Part shown: positions 1 to 11,124 of the stretch, piece by piece
Layout: every line of letters starts with the position of its first letter
Position numbering within the stretch: position 1 is the first letter of the stretch
Assembly (NCBI GenBank): GCA_964036315.1
Contig: OZ038485.1
Span: 93,550,813 to 93,614,812, forward strand
DNA: 64,000 nt
Origin: Acanthosepion esculentum
Lineage: Eukaryota; Mollusca; Cephalopoda; Sepiida; Sepiidae
Direction of reading: 5' to 3'
Program-made: the position numbers and the translations under genes
Notes under the pieces: model-generated
What the model was told of the DNA's origin: nothing
The model's database searches: none
Seen by the model: only the letters and a program-made list of their open reading frames with translations

Positions 1-9
1 TTCTATCTA

Positions 10-48
<39 letters not shown>

Positions 49-239
49 CTATCTATCTATCTATCTATCTATCCATCTCATTCTTTATTTATTATCTATC
101 CTTCTGATTCTCTATTTATTATCTATCCGTCTCTATATATCTCTCTATGCTTCTCTCACTCTATATCTCTCCATCTATCTATCTAGCTCCCCGTCTCTCT
201 CTCTCTCTATTTATATAACCGTTACTTTCTCTATGTCTT

Positions 240-297
<58 letters not shown>

Positions 298-300
298 ACA
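1..300. repeat. TA / TATC / TCTC microsatellite cluster
   Basis: The segment is almost entirely pyrimidine-biased simple sequence. A TA run at about 13-44 passes into TATC units to about 70, degenerate TCT/TAT follows, and a clean TATC run spans about 238-297. No coding content is visible. Confidence 0.95.
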
Positions 301-916
301 GACAGACAGACGCTATATAATAAATGTAATCATCATCAAAAACAAAACAAAAAAATCACCTATAATAACATTATCTATAAACATGGCTATAATGTACTGA
401 CCGTGTTCGTGAATTAAAATGCCTATATTCAGTTACACACCATTTCCATCAGCGCAACCAAAATAATTGAAAATCGCTCATGTATTAGCATTCGGTAGAA
501 AAAATCATTTTGGCATATTCTACACATACGAAGTCCAAAAGAGAAATGTCTTTTTAATTTGCATACAAAACACACCACACAATCTTAACAGAAGTCATTT
601 TTAATAAGTCATTTTTTATGTTAGTCATTTTTAATAAAACCTGCATTTGTGGGTCTTTCCTGCCGAAACAGAAAAGTATATATATATATATATATATATA
701 TGTACGATTTAAGAAACAGTAGATATACATACATACAGTGCTCAATATTAAAAATATCTCATAATATTTAAAATAGAGCGTTAATAATATTAAATAAAAA
801 GATTAATTAACTTTTAAATATCAATTTTATCCCGACTTCGAAGTTTCTTGATAACATTTTCAGTCTTCAGAGGTTGTGGTTTGAAACGGTATTTCCAATT
901 TTTTCATTTGCACAAA
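301..916. other. AT-rich unassigned sequence
   Basis: Nothing recognisable apart from a short TA run at about 677-702. The small reverse-strand frame at 554-745 is carried by that run and has no family features. Confidence 0.6.
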
Positions 917-1079
917 TTTCCCAGCCCACTTCTGTCTTGCGAATGTGTACTCCTACCAACATAACAAATTTAGTCAGATGACTTCCTGAAGCATGAAATG
1001 TATCACAAGTAAAATGTTTCTACTTTGTCATACAATTTCATCAACACTGTTCTTCATATTGAATATATGTATATCATCA

Positions 1080-1121
<42 letters not shown>
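917..1121 (+). repeat. Left arm of a large inverted repeat
   Basis: The segment from the GGAAA-complement at 917 to the TA run at 1083-1121 matches the reverse complement of 2947-3176 over about 170 bp of complex sequence plus the TA tract, with scattered mismatches (about 90% by eye). The arms are separated by about 1.8 kb that contains the mariner. Some form of inverted duplication or foldback is implied. Confidence 0.8.
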
Positions 1122-1123
<2 letters not shown>

Positions 1124-1660
1124 CCAATTTGTAATTGGTAGGGATTGTTCCAATAAGGACATTAATCCACTGAGATGCAAGTTACAGATCAATTTATAAT
1201 GATAAATTAAGAAAACACCTTAAAAATCCATATTTTATTTTTAGGGTGTTTTATTAATGTGTCATTATATATGTATATTTTCCTTTCTGTCTCTCGTCTC
1301 TCGAGCTTTAAGATTTTATCGTCTATTGTATGTGTATGTCACCAAGAAATGGTTACACACTTCCGGTGTATCTTTAATGTATCAGACTTTTGAAAATATG
1401 CATATTTTTCTCATTTAAACCGTCTTTTCCTCCCCCTTTTTAAAAACATCTCTCTGTTAAATTTTAATCCCCCCTTCATCTTTAGACCATCCTATTCCTC
1501 TCTCGTCTGTTACCCCTCGCTTTGGCTTTAATTCACTCTAGCATTCGCCCCATAAAACTCATCTAAACTCAACATAAAAGTCGTTACTACTATTTTGACT
1601 ATACTTTATACAAGGATGATTTTATTTTTACTTTTAACTGAATCGATGCATTGTTTTATA
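1122..1660. repeat. Unassigned sequence ending in a 100-bp direct repeat
   Basis: 1122-1560 shows no recognised feature. 1561-1660 is repeated with few changes at 3424-3530. The first copy stops exactly at the TA dinucleotide (1659-1660) where the mariner begins. Confidence 0.65.
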
Positions 1661-2942
1661 TCAGGTCATCCCATAAGTTCTGTTCGATTTTTGAATAAAG
1701 AAAACAAGTGACCAAATGTTACATTTAATTACAGATTCAATCAACAATGTATTTTCCCTGATTATCTATGACTTCCTTCCATCTATTAACAAGCTTACTA
1801 ATTCCATTACTGTAAAATTCATTTGGCTTTGATTCGAAGAACTCACAAATGTCAGTTTTAACCTCTTCCTGTGTTACAAAAGCTGTTTCTTCCAAATGAT
1901 TCTGTAAGCTACGAAACAAATGGTAGTCTGAAGGAGCAAGGTCGGGAGAATAAGGTGGATGAGGAATTTTCTCCCAACCAAGTTCTTCGATCTTTTGTGA
2001 CGTGATTCTTGCTGTGTGTGGTCGCGCATTGTCCTGATGAAACATCACCCGTTTTCGATTCACTAGAGCAGGTCTTTTTTTCCTCAAAGCTTGGTTCAAA
2101 CGCTCTAATTGCTGACAGTATATTTGAGCATTAATTGTTGCATTAGGTGATAAGAATTCAAAATGGATTATTCCTTGGCAATCCCACCAGATTGAAAGAA
2201 CCTTTTGCCCATGAAGTTCCCTTCTCGGCTGTGGCTGGGGTCCTTCCCCTTTACCAAGCCTCTGTCTACGACGCTTAACCTTTCGAAAAAAGATCCATTT
2301 TTCGTCGCCAGTCACAAGTCTATCCAAAAAAGGTGAAAAAAGTTGGCGAGAATGGAGAGAAGAGATGTCAACTCGGGATTTGAGGTTATTTTCAGACAAT
2401 TCATGAGGCACCCATTTTCCAAGTTTAGGAACTTTTCCAAGTTGTTGAAGATGACGATGAACAGTTGTATGGTTTGAACTGAGAACCACCACTGCCAATT
2501 CCTCAACTGATAAAGCAGGATTTTCTTCAAGGCCTTCTTCAAGAAGCTTTTCATCAAACTCATCTGGACGTCCGGTTCGATCTTCATCTTCAAGAGTGTA
2601 ATGTCCACCTCTGAATTTTGCAAACAATCTTCTTCAAGTTCTTTCATTCACACATTTCTCTCCATAAACTGAGTGAATGTTTCTAGCCGCTTCGGCTGCT
2701 GAGTTTCCTTTCTTGAACTCATAAAGCATTATGTGCCTTAAATTATTCTTGGGTACTTCCATGTTAGCAGGGTTTTAATCAAACAAAATTTAATTTTATT
2801 GTTCTCTGAAATAAAATGTGATCAGTTTAAATGCATCTAAACATAAAAATAATGTTCAGCTCCAATAGATATTATAAAATACTCTTTAAATTTCATTCAT
2901 TTTAACAAAAAGTTAAAATTCGGACTGAACTTATGGGATGAC

Positions 2943-2946
<4 letters not shown>
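1661..2946 (-). mobile_element. Mariner-family DNA transposon, near full length
   Basis: The element is 1286 bp, a usual mariner length, and is flanked by TA at 1659-1660 and 2947-2948. The ends form inverted repeats of about 30 bp sharing AGGTCATCCCATAAGTTC, with few mismatches inward. It holds one reverse-strand transposase frame covering most of its length. The single visible lesion and well-matched termini suggest a fairly recent insertion. It sits at the edge of an inverted repeat, with its right end against a TA microsatellite that supplies the TA target. Confidence 0.95.
1737..2762 (-). pseudogene. Mariner transposase with one in-frame stop
   Basis: Reading from the ATG at 2762 gives about 341 codons to the TGA at 1737-1739; mariner transposases are usually about 345 residues. 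An N-terminal helix-turn-helix half (LLYEF-like start, residues 10-35) is followed by an in-frame TGA at codon 43 (2634-2636), where relatives usually have Cys in an ERTCRRW motif. Downstream the frame is open. The linker motif WVPHEL, first catalytic Asp in VTGDEKW, second in HQDNARPHTA and third in YSPDLAPSDYHLF are all present. Exactly 34 residues separate the last two Asp, the DD34D signature. Catalysis is cut-and-paste DNA transposition in the nucleus. The stop should prevent full-length protein unless it is bypassed. A downstream start would lack the first DNA-binding helices. Confidence 0.92.
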
Positions 2947-3019
<73 letters not shown>

Positions 3020-3176
3020 TAATGATATACATATTCAATATAAAGAAGAGTATTGGTGAAATTGTATGACAAAGTAGAAGAATTTTACTTGTGATACATT
3101 TCATGCTTCAGGACGTCATCTGATTAAATTTGTTATGTTGGTAGGAGTACACACTCGCAAGACTGTGCTGGGAATT
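2947..3176 (-). repeat. Right arm of the inverted repeat, with TA microsatellite
   Basis: A TA run (2947-3015) abuts the mariner. It is followed by about 160 bp whose reverse complement matches 917-1085, including the shared stretch around a TCATGCTTCAGG block. Confidence 0.8.
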
Positions 3177-3423
3177 TAAGAATTTTTTTTTTAATCAGCC
3201 GAGTTCATTGGATTCCACCTAAGAATATGCAGCTCGGATTATTTTCGCGAAGAGGCGAAATACATTGAAAACACTTTCAAAATTCTCCAGTAACCTAATT
3301 ATTTTATATTCAATGCGAAACAAAATATTCCCCCCCCCCAAATGGCAATCTCTTGAGAAACTCAGTGACATAAAAAAATATATTATCCTGCCTACCGATT
3401 CTATCACATCTACAATTGAAAAG

Positions 3424-3530
3424 TATCTAAACTCAACATAAATGTCGTTACTACTATTTTGACTATACTTTAGTCATTCACAAGGATGATTTTATTTTTA
3501 CTTTTAACTGAATCGATGGATTGTTTTATA
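3424..3530 (+). repeat. Direct-repeat paralogue of the mariner left flank
   Basis: The segment matches 1561-1660 apart from a few substitutions and a short insertion (AGTCATTC). It ends in the same TTGTTTTATA that precedes the mariner, but continues into unrelated sequence. It resembles an unoccupied version of the left half-site. Confidence 0.75.
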
Positions 3531-4125
3531 CATGTATCTACAGTTTAGGCCCAGAAAAGAAGAAAACTGTGAGAACACAAGAAAAATTAAATTAAAAAAA
3601 AATAACCGCATTTAAGGTAATTGAGCAATAAGAATCTATAATTACTTTTTAAGCTTAATAGAAGAATCGTGATAAAATCGATCATAAATGAAAATGACAT
3701 TTTCATCATTAAATAATCATAGCTAAGGATCGGAAGTTCATAAAGGACTGAAATGTAGTTCAAATATATATATATATATATATATATAGCTTTCATTTAC
3801 TCTAGCATTCGTCCCACACTCTCATACATACACTCTCACTAAATTTTATTTTTTATTCCCGGAGATGTTTTTTTCTGTTTTCTTTTTGAATTTGTAGGTC
3901 TGATGAATTGGATCATATTTACGATTCCAATGGAATAAATTATAACCATGGAATATTAGTGTTTAAGTCTTTTTATTATATCCTTACTCTGTCCTGGACA
4001 TTGAGTTCTACCTGGATTCTATCCTCTTGGGATTATTTTTTATACATATATGTATGTGTTTGCATGTATGTATATATATTTATATTTTAGATATAAGATT
4101 GCATATGTATGTGTATATTTACCAC

Positions 4126-4131
<6 letters not shown>
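3531..4131. other. AT-rich unassigned sequence
   Basis: A short TA run at about 3764-3788 is the only structure. A sentence of sequence near 3797-3812 (TACTCTAGCATTCG) also occurs near 1533, so repeat material from the 1.5-kb region is scattered here. Confidence 0.5.
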
Positions 4132-4221
<90 letters not shown>

Positions 4222-4372
4222 GAAATATAGTTCTAAGGTGAGCTATATTTATGGGATAAAGTACCCAATAACAGAGATAGAGCGTATGTGAATATAAATA
4301 TAAAAGCGAACATTGAAGTCAACACTCAGAGGCGACAGGCTGTTTCATGCAAGACGCAATCGCCAAGCCACC

Positions 4373-4452
<80 letters not shown>
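4132..4452 (+). repeat. Dispersed repeat bounded by two TA microsatellites
   Basis: TA runs at about 4132-4218 and 4376-4452 bracket a complex core (4219-4375). The core carries GAGATAGAGCGTATGTGAAT and a CAGGCTGTTTCATGC block. Related cores occur at 8219-8450 (opposite strand and partly duplicated) and 20870-21020, each also bounded by TA runs. Confidence 0.75.
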
Positions 4453-4455
<3 letters not shown>

Positions 4456-5020
4456 CGTTTGACCCTTAGAGCCTTTTCCTCATATATTTTAGTTAATATA
4501 AGTTGCGAATTTGAAACAAAGTGAGTTACCTGCTGACTTGGTATTAGTAAAAATGTTTAATGCGTTAGTTCAGTTTACAATAAAGTGTCAATATAAGTTT
4601 TTCATAATTATTCGGACCTAGTTTTTTGGTTTTTTTTTTATTTAATTAAATCTGACATAAATTAGTTCATAATGCAATGTCGTCCTACACTGGAAAGGAA
4701 AACTCACGAAGCAATCCCTTAAACAAAACATTACACTTGTTTCGAGATCAGGTATCGTTGATCACCATCAGCTAATAGGTGTGTGGCTTTGGGATTTTCA
4801 CAGAACCCACGACTCTACGCTCTAGTGTGGCTATAAGAGACTCTTGCCACTAATATTGATTAATCACTAATAATTATTGCCATTAATAATTTATAATTAA
4901 TAATTAATATTGTCATTAATAATGAATAATTAATATTGACATTAATAAATTATAATTAACGATGAATATTGTCATTAATAATTTATAATTAATGATGAAT
5001 ATTGCCATTAATAATTTATA
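4453..5020 (+). repeat. Unassigned sequence, then AT-rich ATTAATAATTTA tandem repeat
   Basis: 4453-4845 holds nothing recognised. From about 4850 to 5020 imperfect units of about 35-40 bp alternate ATTAATAATTTATAATTAAT with ATATTG(T/C)CATTAATA. A detached pair of the same motif occurs at 5462-5502. Confidence 0.7.
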
Positions 5021-5837
5021 GTAGAGTAATACATTTCAGATGCATCAAGGAAGATCTTCAGTGATGCACTGTCTTCATTGCCGATTTCGGGTTTTGCATC
5101 ATATCGGCTCAAACAGCAACTCCGACCTGATTCCAAAAGATTCAGGCCGCCTCCTTGATAGCGTTGTGCTACGCACCTCGGCATTGCAAAAAAAGATTTA
5201 AGATATGGCTAGGATTCCGACCGTTGTTATTGACATACGTCAGTCAACATCAGCCAATGAAATAAGACTACCCCCTTCCCTCCTACATAGTCTTGTCTTT
5301 TGCTTCCTCCAGTTTTGATTCGCGCTAATTTCCCTGGAATTCATAACGAGGTAAGCTGTACCTGTTCTTGCAAAGTTCAATCCAATGCTTTACATTTAAA
5401 TTAATTACTAATTCGATAACTAAACCATAACACTTACATTGCTTTCAAAAAAAAAAATACAATTAATATTGTCATTAATAATCTATAATTAATATTGTCA
5501 TTGTTCGTTAGAGTGAACCGGATAAATGTGTAGATTTAGTGGTGGACTGGGTCAAAGATTTCTACCGGGAAAACTTGTAAAACAGCCTAGTCAAAATGGC
5601 GCACTTAATCCCAAAACGTTTCATCACACAAGAAACTGAAGATATCTGTTATCTACCGAAATAAATTATAGCATCAAAGTAGCTTTATTAAAACCTTCCC
5701 AGCATCTTCCCAATATTTTTCATTTATTTTTTTACATTTTTCCGTTAAGAAACGGACCATCACTTTGGGGCCCACCGGAAAATTTCCCGGTATCACGGTG
5801 GGCCAGTTCGCCACTGTGTTGATTTATGATAATTAAA

Positions 5838-5882
<45 letters not shown>
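5021..5882. repeat. Unassigned sequence with an inverted repeat and TAA microsatellite
   Basis: GGCCCACCGG at about 5770 and CGGTGGGCC at about 5796 are complementary across a short loop, giving a stable hairpin. A TAA run covers about 5838-5882. No gene features are seen. Confidence 0.6.
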
Positions 5883-5883
<1 letters not shown>

Positions 5884-7440
5884 GAGGAAAGTATATGTTG
5901 TTTTTTTCTTACTTTTATATACTTTCTGTTTTGTTTGTATTGTTTTTCGAAGAAAAAAGGAAAGAGAGTGAAGAGGCACAAACATAAAGGGAAATGTGTA
6001 GGAGAGGCAAAGAAAGAAAGTGAGAGAGAAAGTAGGAGGAAGAGGAAGTGAAGAAGAAGTAAGAGAAGAGGGGGAGAGAATGTTAAAGACAAGAAAATGA
6101 GAAAAAGAAGACGAGGCAAAAGGAAGAAAAGTGGAGGACGTAAGAGACGGCGGAGGGCGATAATGATAGGAAAATGAGAAGAAGAAGAGGAGGAGGAAAA
6201 GGAAGTAGAACAGGAGAATGGAGGATGATAAGGACAGAAAAACGGGAAGAAGAAGAAGAAGAAGAAGAAGAAGAAGAAGAAGAAGAAGAAGAAGAAGAAG
6301 AAGAAGAAGAAGAAGAAGAAGAAGAAGAAGAAGAAGAAGAAGAAGAAGAAGAAGAAGAAGAAGAAGAAGAAGAAGAAGAAGAAGAAGAAGAAGAAGAAGA
6401 AGAAGAAGAAGAAGAAGAAGAAGAAGAAGAAGAAGAAGAAGAAGAAGAAGAAGAAGAAGAAGAAGAAGAAGAAGAAGAAGAAGAAGAAGAAGAAGAAGAA
6501 GAAGAAGAAGAAGAAGAAGAAGAAGAAGAAGAAGAAGAAGAAGAAGAAGAAGAAGAAGAAGAAGAAGAAGAAGAAGAAGAAGAAGAAGAAGAAGAAGAAG
6601 AAGAAGAAGAAGAAGAAGAAGAAGAAGAAGAAGAAGAAGAAGAAGAAGAAGAAGAAGAAGAAGAAGAAGAAGAAGAAGAAGAAGAAGAAGAAGAAGAAGA
6701 AGAAGAAGAAGAAGAAGAAGAAGAAGAAGAAGAAGAAGAAGAAGAAGAAGAAGAATGAACGAACGAACGAACACAAACATGAATGGAGTTGTGCAGGTGA
6801 GGCAAGGAAGAAGAAGAGGAAGAAGAAAATAATTACAGCATTAGAAATATCAGAAAGAATATCCAAAGAGGAATAAGAAAAAGAAAAGTAGGAAGAAAGG
6901 TAGTGGGAGAAGAGGAGGGAAGATGATAAAGAGAGAAAAACGATGAGAAAAAGGAAGAGAAGAAGAAGAAATGAAGATGACAGTGTTAGAGATATCAGAA
7001 AAAATATAAAAGTGGATTAAGAAGAGGAGGAGGAGGGTGGTGGTAGGAGAAGGATAGCAAGGATGATAAAAAGGGGGAAAAGGATATGAAAAAAGAAGAC
7101 GTGGTAAGAAGACGAAGAGTGGTAGGAGCAGAAATGATTAGGAGAGGAAAATGAGGGAAACACTGAGGATGAAGAGGAAAACAATAAAGAAAGGTGAAAG
7201 AGTAAGTAAAAAAAGAGAAAGAGGATGATCACGAGAGGGAAATGACGAGAAAAGAGAGAAGAGTCGGAGGAGAAAGAAGAGGAGGCGGTGCCGGAAGTTG
7301 GAGAAGAATAGAGGGAATAATTAGGAGAGTAAAGTAACGAGAATAAAGAAAGGAAGGAAGAGGAAGATGAGGAAGAGGACGAGATAAAAGAAAAAAGAGA
7401 AGAAGCAGAAGAAAAGATGAAATAAAAGAAGAAGAACTGT
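5883..7440 (+). repeat. Purine-rich domain
   Basis: For about 1.5 kb the plus strand is nearly all A and G, with degenerate GAAGA, GAGGA and GGAAA words on both sides of the pure GAA run. All long frames across it, in every phase, are homopolymeric or two-residue translations. I treat them as non-coding. Confidence 0.9.
6246..6755 (+). repeat. Pure GAA trinucleotide array, 170 units
   Basis: The 510 bp are uninterrupted GAA by eye, ending in GAATGAAC and a short GAAC run. Long uninterrupted GAA/TTC runs are known to form intramolecular triplexes and to be length-unstable. The exact unit count may depend on the assembly. Confidence 0.97.
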
Positions 7441-8178
7441 CTTCTCTTTTTCGCTTTTTTTTTCCTTCTAAATCGGTCGCTCGCCTTAGAACTAGGACTT
7501 TGACAATTTTCAACGCAGCACTTCCCCCGTCAAGAATTCCCCGCAACACGTTTCCCATTCCACTTCTTCTTGTACTGCAATTTCGATTATTTCATATACT
7601 GCTACACCACCGATTTTCCGACACTCTTGGTTCAAGTACCGCACTGGATTATCCGTTTCCTTCCGAACAAATTAAAGGCACGTAATTGCAATTAAATAAA
7701 ACATTTCTGACCAACCAATTATGGATTGCCATATTTCTAGAGCGTCATCAAGTGTGAGAAAATTATATGAAGATATTAAATACAACACCACCTGTGGTCA
7801 CCCCGGCGAATTAATTTTACTATGGCGTGAAATTCAAATGCTTGTTCGGGATTTGCCTGGATTAAAAGACGCGCTGCGCCAATCGATGCATCGCATATAT
7901 TAGGAAACGGTAAGTGTGGAACCAGTTTGAAAATTGTAGAAAATGCAAACAGATTTAAGTACTGCGACTGAAAAATCATTTTTTGTACATTGTCAGGCTC
8001 CAGATTTTTAAAATTTTGTATTCATATATATTAACCAACCAGGGATATTGTACGAGACCGTGGTATTATTTGAATTGACAGACGATGAAATATATCTTAA
8101 AAGTGAAATTTTGGGAGCTCACTTCAGAATATGATCGACAATATTTTCCCTCCTTAAAAGGAATATATAAAAATTAGG

Positions 8179-8180
<2 letters not shown>
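7441..8180. other. Mostly unique sequence downstream of the purine domain
   Basis: Composition returns to balanced. Apart from the small frame at 7721-7903, nothing is recognised. Confidence 0.4.
7721..7903 (+). CDS. Small open frame of unknown function, possible exon
   Basis: This is a 60-codon frame beginning at ATG 7721, with an in-frame TAA upstream at 7697. The product is not low-complexity and includes GHPGELILLWREIQMLVRDL, a plausible amphipathic helix, and ends in MHRIY. Seven bases after the stop codon lies ACGGTAAGTG (about 7908), which fits a splice-donor consensus. That could make the region part of a non-coding or 5' exon. I do not recognise the protein and cannot exclude chance. 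Confidence 0.2.
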   Translation: MDCHISRASSSVRKLYEDIKYNTTCGHPGELILLWREIQMLVRDLPGLKDALRQSMHRIY

Positions 8181-8222
<42 letters not shown>

Positions 8223-8456
8223 GAACTGAGAGAGTGTAGTCTGTTTCATGCTAGATGTAATCGACAGGCCACTCGTGTTCACTTTTATATTTACACACGC
8301 TCTATCTCTGATATTGAGCACTTTACAGTCCTGACGATTGCGTCTAGCATGAAACCGACTGTTGCCTCTAAGTTTTGACTTCTATGTTTACTTTTATATT
8401 TACACATGCTTTATTTCTGATATTGAGCACATTATCCAATAAGTATAGCACATCTT

Positions 8457-8508
<52 letters not shown>

Positions 8509-8534
8509 AAGAAAGAAAGAAAGAGAGAGAAGGA
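8181..8534 (-). repeat. TA-bounded dispersed repeat, partly duplicated, then GATA array
   Basis: A TA run (8181-8218) is followed by a core related to 4219-4375 in inverse orientation. A block of about 50 bp ending in GATATTGAGCAC occurs twice (about 8275-8326 and 8384-8436). A GATA run covers about 8457-8508 and passes into GAAA. Confidence 0.75.
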
Positions 8535-8774
8535 GGCGGCGGCGGCACAGTGGAATAACGGATAACAGCTTGGATTGAGTAATCGGAGTGCCGCGTTCGA
8601 ATTCCAGTCGAATCCATTACATTCACTTACCTGCTAATACCCTTGGGAAAGGTGTGAATCCTCTTCTTCTCCCCCCAGCTATGGGTAAGTAGCAGGACAG
8701 ACTGGGTTCTTTGGTCTTGGTCTATATATATATATATGGGTAAGTAGCAGGACAGACTGGGTTCTATAGCCTTG

Positions 8775-8790
<16 letters not shown>
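8535..8790 (+). mobile_element. tRNA-derived SINE with duplicated 3' tail
   Basis: A pol III box A-like TGGAATAACGGATAACAG lies at 8551-8568 and a box B-like GTTCGAATTCC at 8595-8605, spaced as in a tRNA. The shared SINE body follows (CCATTACATTCACTTAC, ACCCTTGGGAAAGG, then CAGCTATGGGTAAGTAGCAG). The tail from about 8681 (ATGGGTAAGTAGCAGGACAG) through a short TA run is repeated at 8737-8790. Confidence 0.85.

Positions 8791-8841
<51 letters not shown>
8779..8841. repeat. TA microsatellite
   Basis: About 60 bp of uninterrupted TA following the SINE tail. Confidence 0.95.
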
Positions 8842-8844
<3 letters not shown>

Positions 8845-9559
8845 GAGTATACAATATTACAAACATTGTTTCGTGATATTTACATTTCCGTTAAGTTTCT
8901 TTACATGTGGCAACAGTAGCAACTAAATTCCCTGCCTTTATTTTATGAGGTCGGGGTCTACAATTTATACACACAGTAAAAATAATGATGTAGATCTGTG
9001 TCAGATACATTTGCACATATGTAGACGCTTCCTATTTTAACGCAATTCATTCGCTTGTCCTGTAAAAAACAAATACACAAAATGCTTTATGTGAATTTGT
9101 TCGCAAAGAACCTTTGTAATTGATTTCTTTCAATTTGAAAGAAAAATAATTTTTAAATTATTGAAAATTATTGAAATTTTTAGATCCGTGTTTGAAGATT
9201 AACTTAATTCTTCGTTTATACACGCATATTCCGTTATATAAGCTACAATAGTAGAAAAGTTTACATATTTTGCAAGTATATTTATTTAATTTTTCATCAT
9301 ATATTAATCCTGTATCCATGTAGTCATCAACTGAATGAAGACAGAATGTATGGTTGTCTACAAGAATAACAGCGAGCTTGTAATTAGAGAAGTACGGAAG
9401 TTTAAATATCACGTAAACATTTAAACTGAATACGGAAAATGTGACACTGAAAGCCGAAGATACATTGAAATAACGATAAATGCTTTCCAAAATCTAATCA
9501 GAGTATTAAGAAACGGGAAAACTTCCTTGGAAACAAATGAAAGCGCGCTAAACTGGGGT
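8842..9559. other. Unassigned AT-rich sequence
   Basis: No repeat or gene signature is recognised. A reverse-strand frame at 9158-9490 (110 codons) is rich in Tyr, Phe and Ser and has no recognisable motif. Confidence 0.4.
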
Positions 9560-10340
9560 GGATTATCATTCCTCTTACATGGCAGTAAATGCTGGACAAG
9601 TTCCTCGCAGATGAACAGACAATCTGCGGGAATAGAGAAGTACCAGGGTACTCCTTCTACATAAAGATGCTGATAGTACCAATGATAGAGCGTGTAAACA
9701 GCGAGGAACTTTTAAAGAAAATGGAAACAGAAATGGCACTTAGAAACAGATACATAAGCCATATAATGAGGAAACAGGGCTTGGAGAATTTGACACTGGT
9801 AGGACTGTGGAAACTTCGAGTAACCTCTCCATCTGTCTTTTCTACAAATATTTTCATGGCAATTGTTCTAGTGAGCTTTCCGCCTTGAGGCCTCGACTGC
9901 ACGAATTCATGCGGGCTACTAGATTGGCAATTAGGTCTCTCCGTTTTACTGGGGAACTAGCTAGATGCAACCGTAGTTTCTATTCTACTAGTTTCTTTTC
10001 TCGCTCTTTTCGCTTGTGGAACTCTCTTCCGAATCCTATCTTTACTGTCACTTAAAATGTTTGAAAAATTGAATGCAACGCCAAACACCATCGTCTTCCT
10101 GAAATCTGTTTTTTTTTGGGGGGGGGGGTCTCATTCTCTTTCACTCCCAGTGTCCCCCTGAGTTCTGGTGTCGTTATTGCTTTGCTAGGTGAAAGAATTA
10201 AAGACAGAAACCTAACGATCTTGTTTAAATGGATGGCAAAACAAGGAGCAAAAACAAAAACGTTGTTAAGAGCCATAACATATAGGAAGCTGTGGAAAGC
10301 TTTGATCACTCACGCCCAGAAGAAGAAGGACAAGACGTAG
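9560..10340 (+). mobile_element. RTE-like LINE 3' end, split by another LINE
   Basis: The first piece (about 9560-9800) reads in shifting frames as the RTE C-terminal region. It includes a YGSECWT-like start and HIMRKQGLENLTLVG. The second piece (about 10200-10340) resumes the same protein, with LLRAITYRKLWKALITHAQK before the TAG at 10338. The interval between them is the 3' end of an unrelated jockey-like LINE. Frames are broken, so it is a dead fragment. The same C-terminus appears on the minus strand at 43686-44816 and 50655-51210. Confidence 0.75.
9801..10199 (+). mobile_element. Jockey-like LINE 3' end inserted in the RTE relic
   Basis: The frame at 9807-10055 ends with RATRLAIRSLRF and SFFSRSFRLWNSLPN, the pattern usual at the C-terminus of jockey/CR1-type polymerases (…RLWNSLP…). 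The following 3' untranslated part, with a G9 run near 10128, matches the complements of 32405-32800, 34740-35110 and 57940-58310. It is severely 5'-truncated. Confidence 0.7.
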
Positions 10341-10344
10341 AAGG

Positions 10345-10894
10345 TTAATTTCAATTCTTTGTCTTCTTTGTGCCATTCCTTAGACCAATTCCGATCGTCT
10401 TTGTGGGATATCGAGTCTACTTCCACTCCCGGGACATAATTAAGCAGTGTTTCTCGTCTTCCCACCGGTCGCAATCGTAATAACTATTTCAGTCACGGAC
10501 AGAAATATCAGTTTTAAATGTTGCCATCTGCATTGGACAGACGATGTATTGATGCATGGGCCGATTGACTGACCTTCATGCTGGTGGGAGAGAGAATGGT
10601 AAGAGACGGTAGAATGGTCGACGGCTCCGGCGAGCAGTGGTTGGATCGTGGGAAAGACGGACCGTGTATTGTATCACCAGTGACTGATCGATCTTTGATA
10701 TTGCCAAATCAGTTATTGATGAGTGAGCAAGCGACCTATAACCTTTCCAGTGAAGTGGGATCGCGTTCTTTCAGTAAAGACAAAGAGGCTACCAGGTTTT
10801 GATAGAGAGGTATGTGGTCGGAGAAGAACATTTAAGGACTTAAGCTTCTGATTTAACGGAATTGAGTCCGTATCAAGACAGCCCCTACACACAC

Positions 10895-10946
<52 letters not shown>

Positions 10947-11033
10947 TGGCTTATATCGAGCGATAGCAAAGTAAGTTGTTTCTACTGAATAATAACTCGC
11001 TATGTAATCAAGTCAAATCATACAGAAGTTAGA

Positions 11034-11040
<7 letters not shown>
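10345..11040. other. Unassigned sequence with TA microsatellite
   Basis: 10345-10890 is compositionally balanced with no recognised gene or repeat. A TA run covers about 10898-10944. Confidence 0.5.
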
Positions 11041-11093
<53 letters not shown>

Positions 11094-11100
11094 ATGTATA
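11041..11100 (+). repeat. TG and TATG microsatellites
   Basis: A TG run (about 11045-11078) passes directly into GTAT units to about 11100. Confidence 0.95.
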
Positions 11101-11124
11101 GTCATTCAAACAGACTATTTCGCT

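Noticed and set aside
917..1085. Hammerhead-like motif in TTCCTGAAGCATGAAATG
   Set aside because: The core is broken (CTGAAGC) and there is no stem II between it and the GAAA.
2312..2647. 111-codon reverse-strand frame overlapping the mariner gene
   Set aside because: It is an out-of-phase shadow of the transposase, which explains the region fully.
3908..4524. Short plus-strand frames near 4 kb
   Set aside because: They depend on TA arrays and have no independent coding signal.
5793..6866. Very long frames (up to 357 codons) on both strands across the GAA array
   Set aside because: They are poly-Phe, poly-Leu, poly-Ser, poly-Glu or poly-Arg translations of one trinucleotide in every phase.
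8535..8640. Functional tRNA gene
   Set aside because: Box A and B are present but the acceptor and D stems do not pair, and the sequence continues into a shared SINE body.
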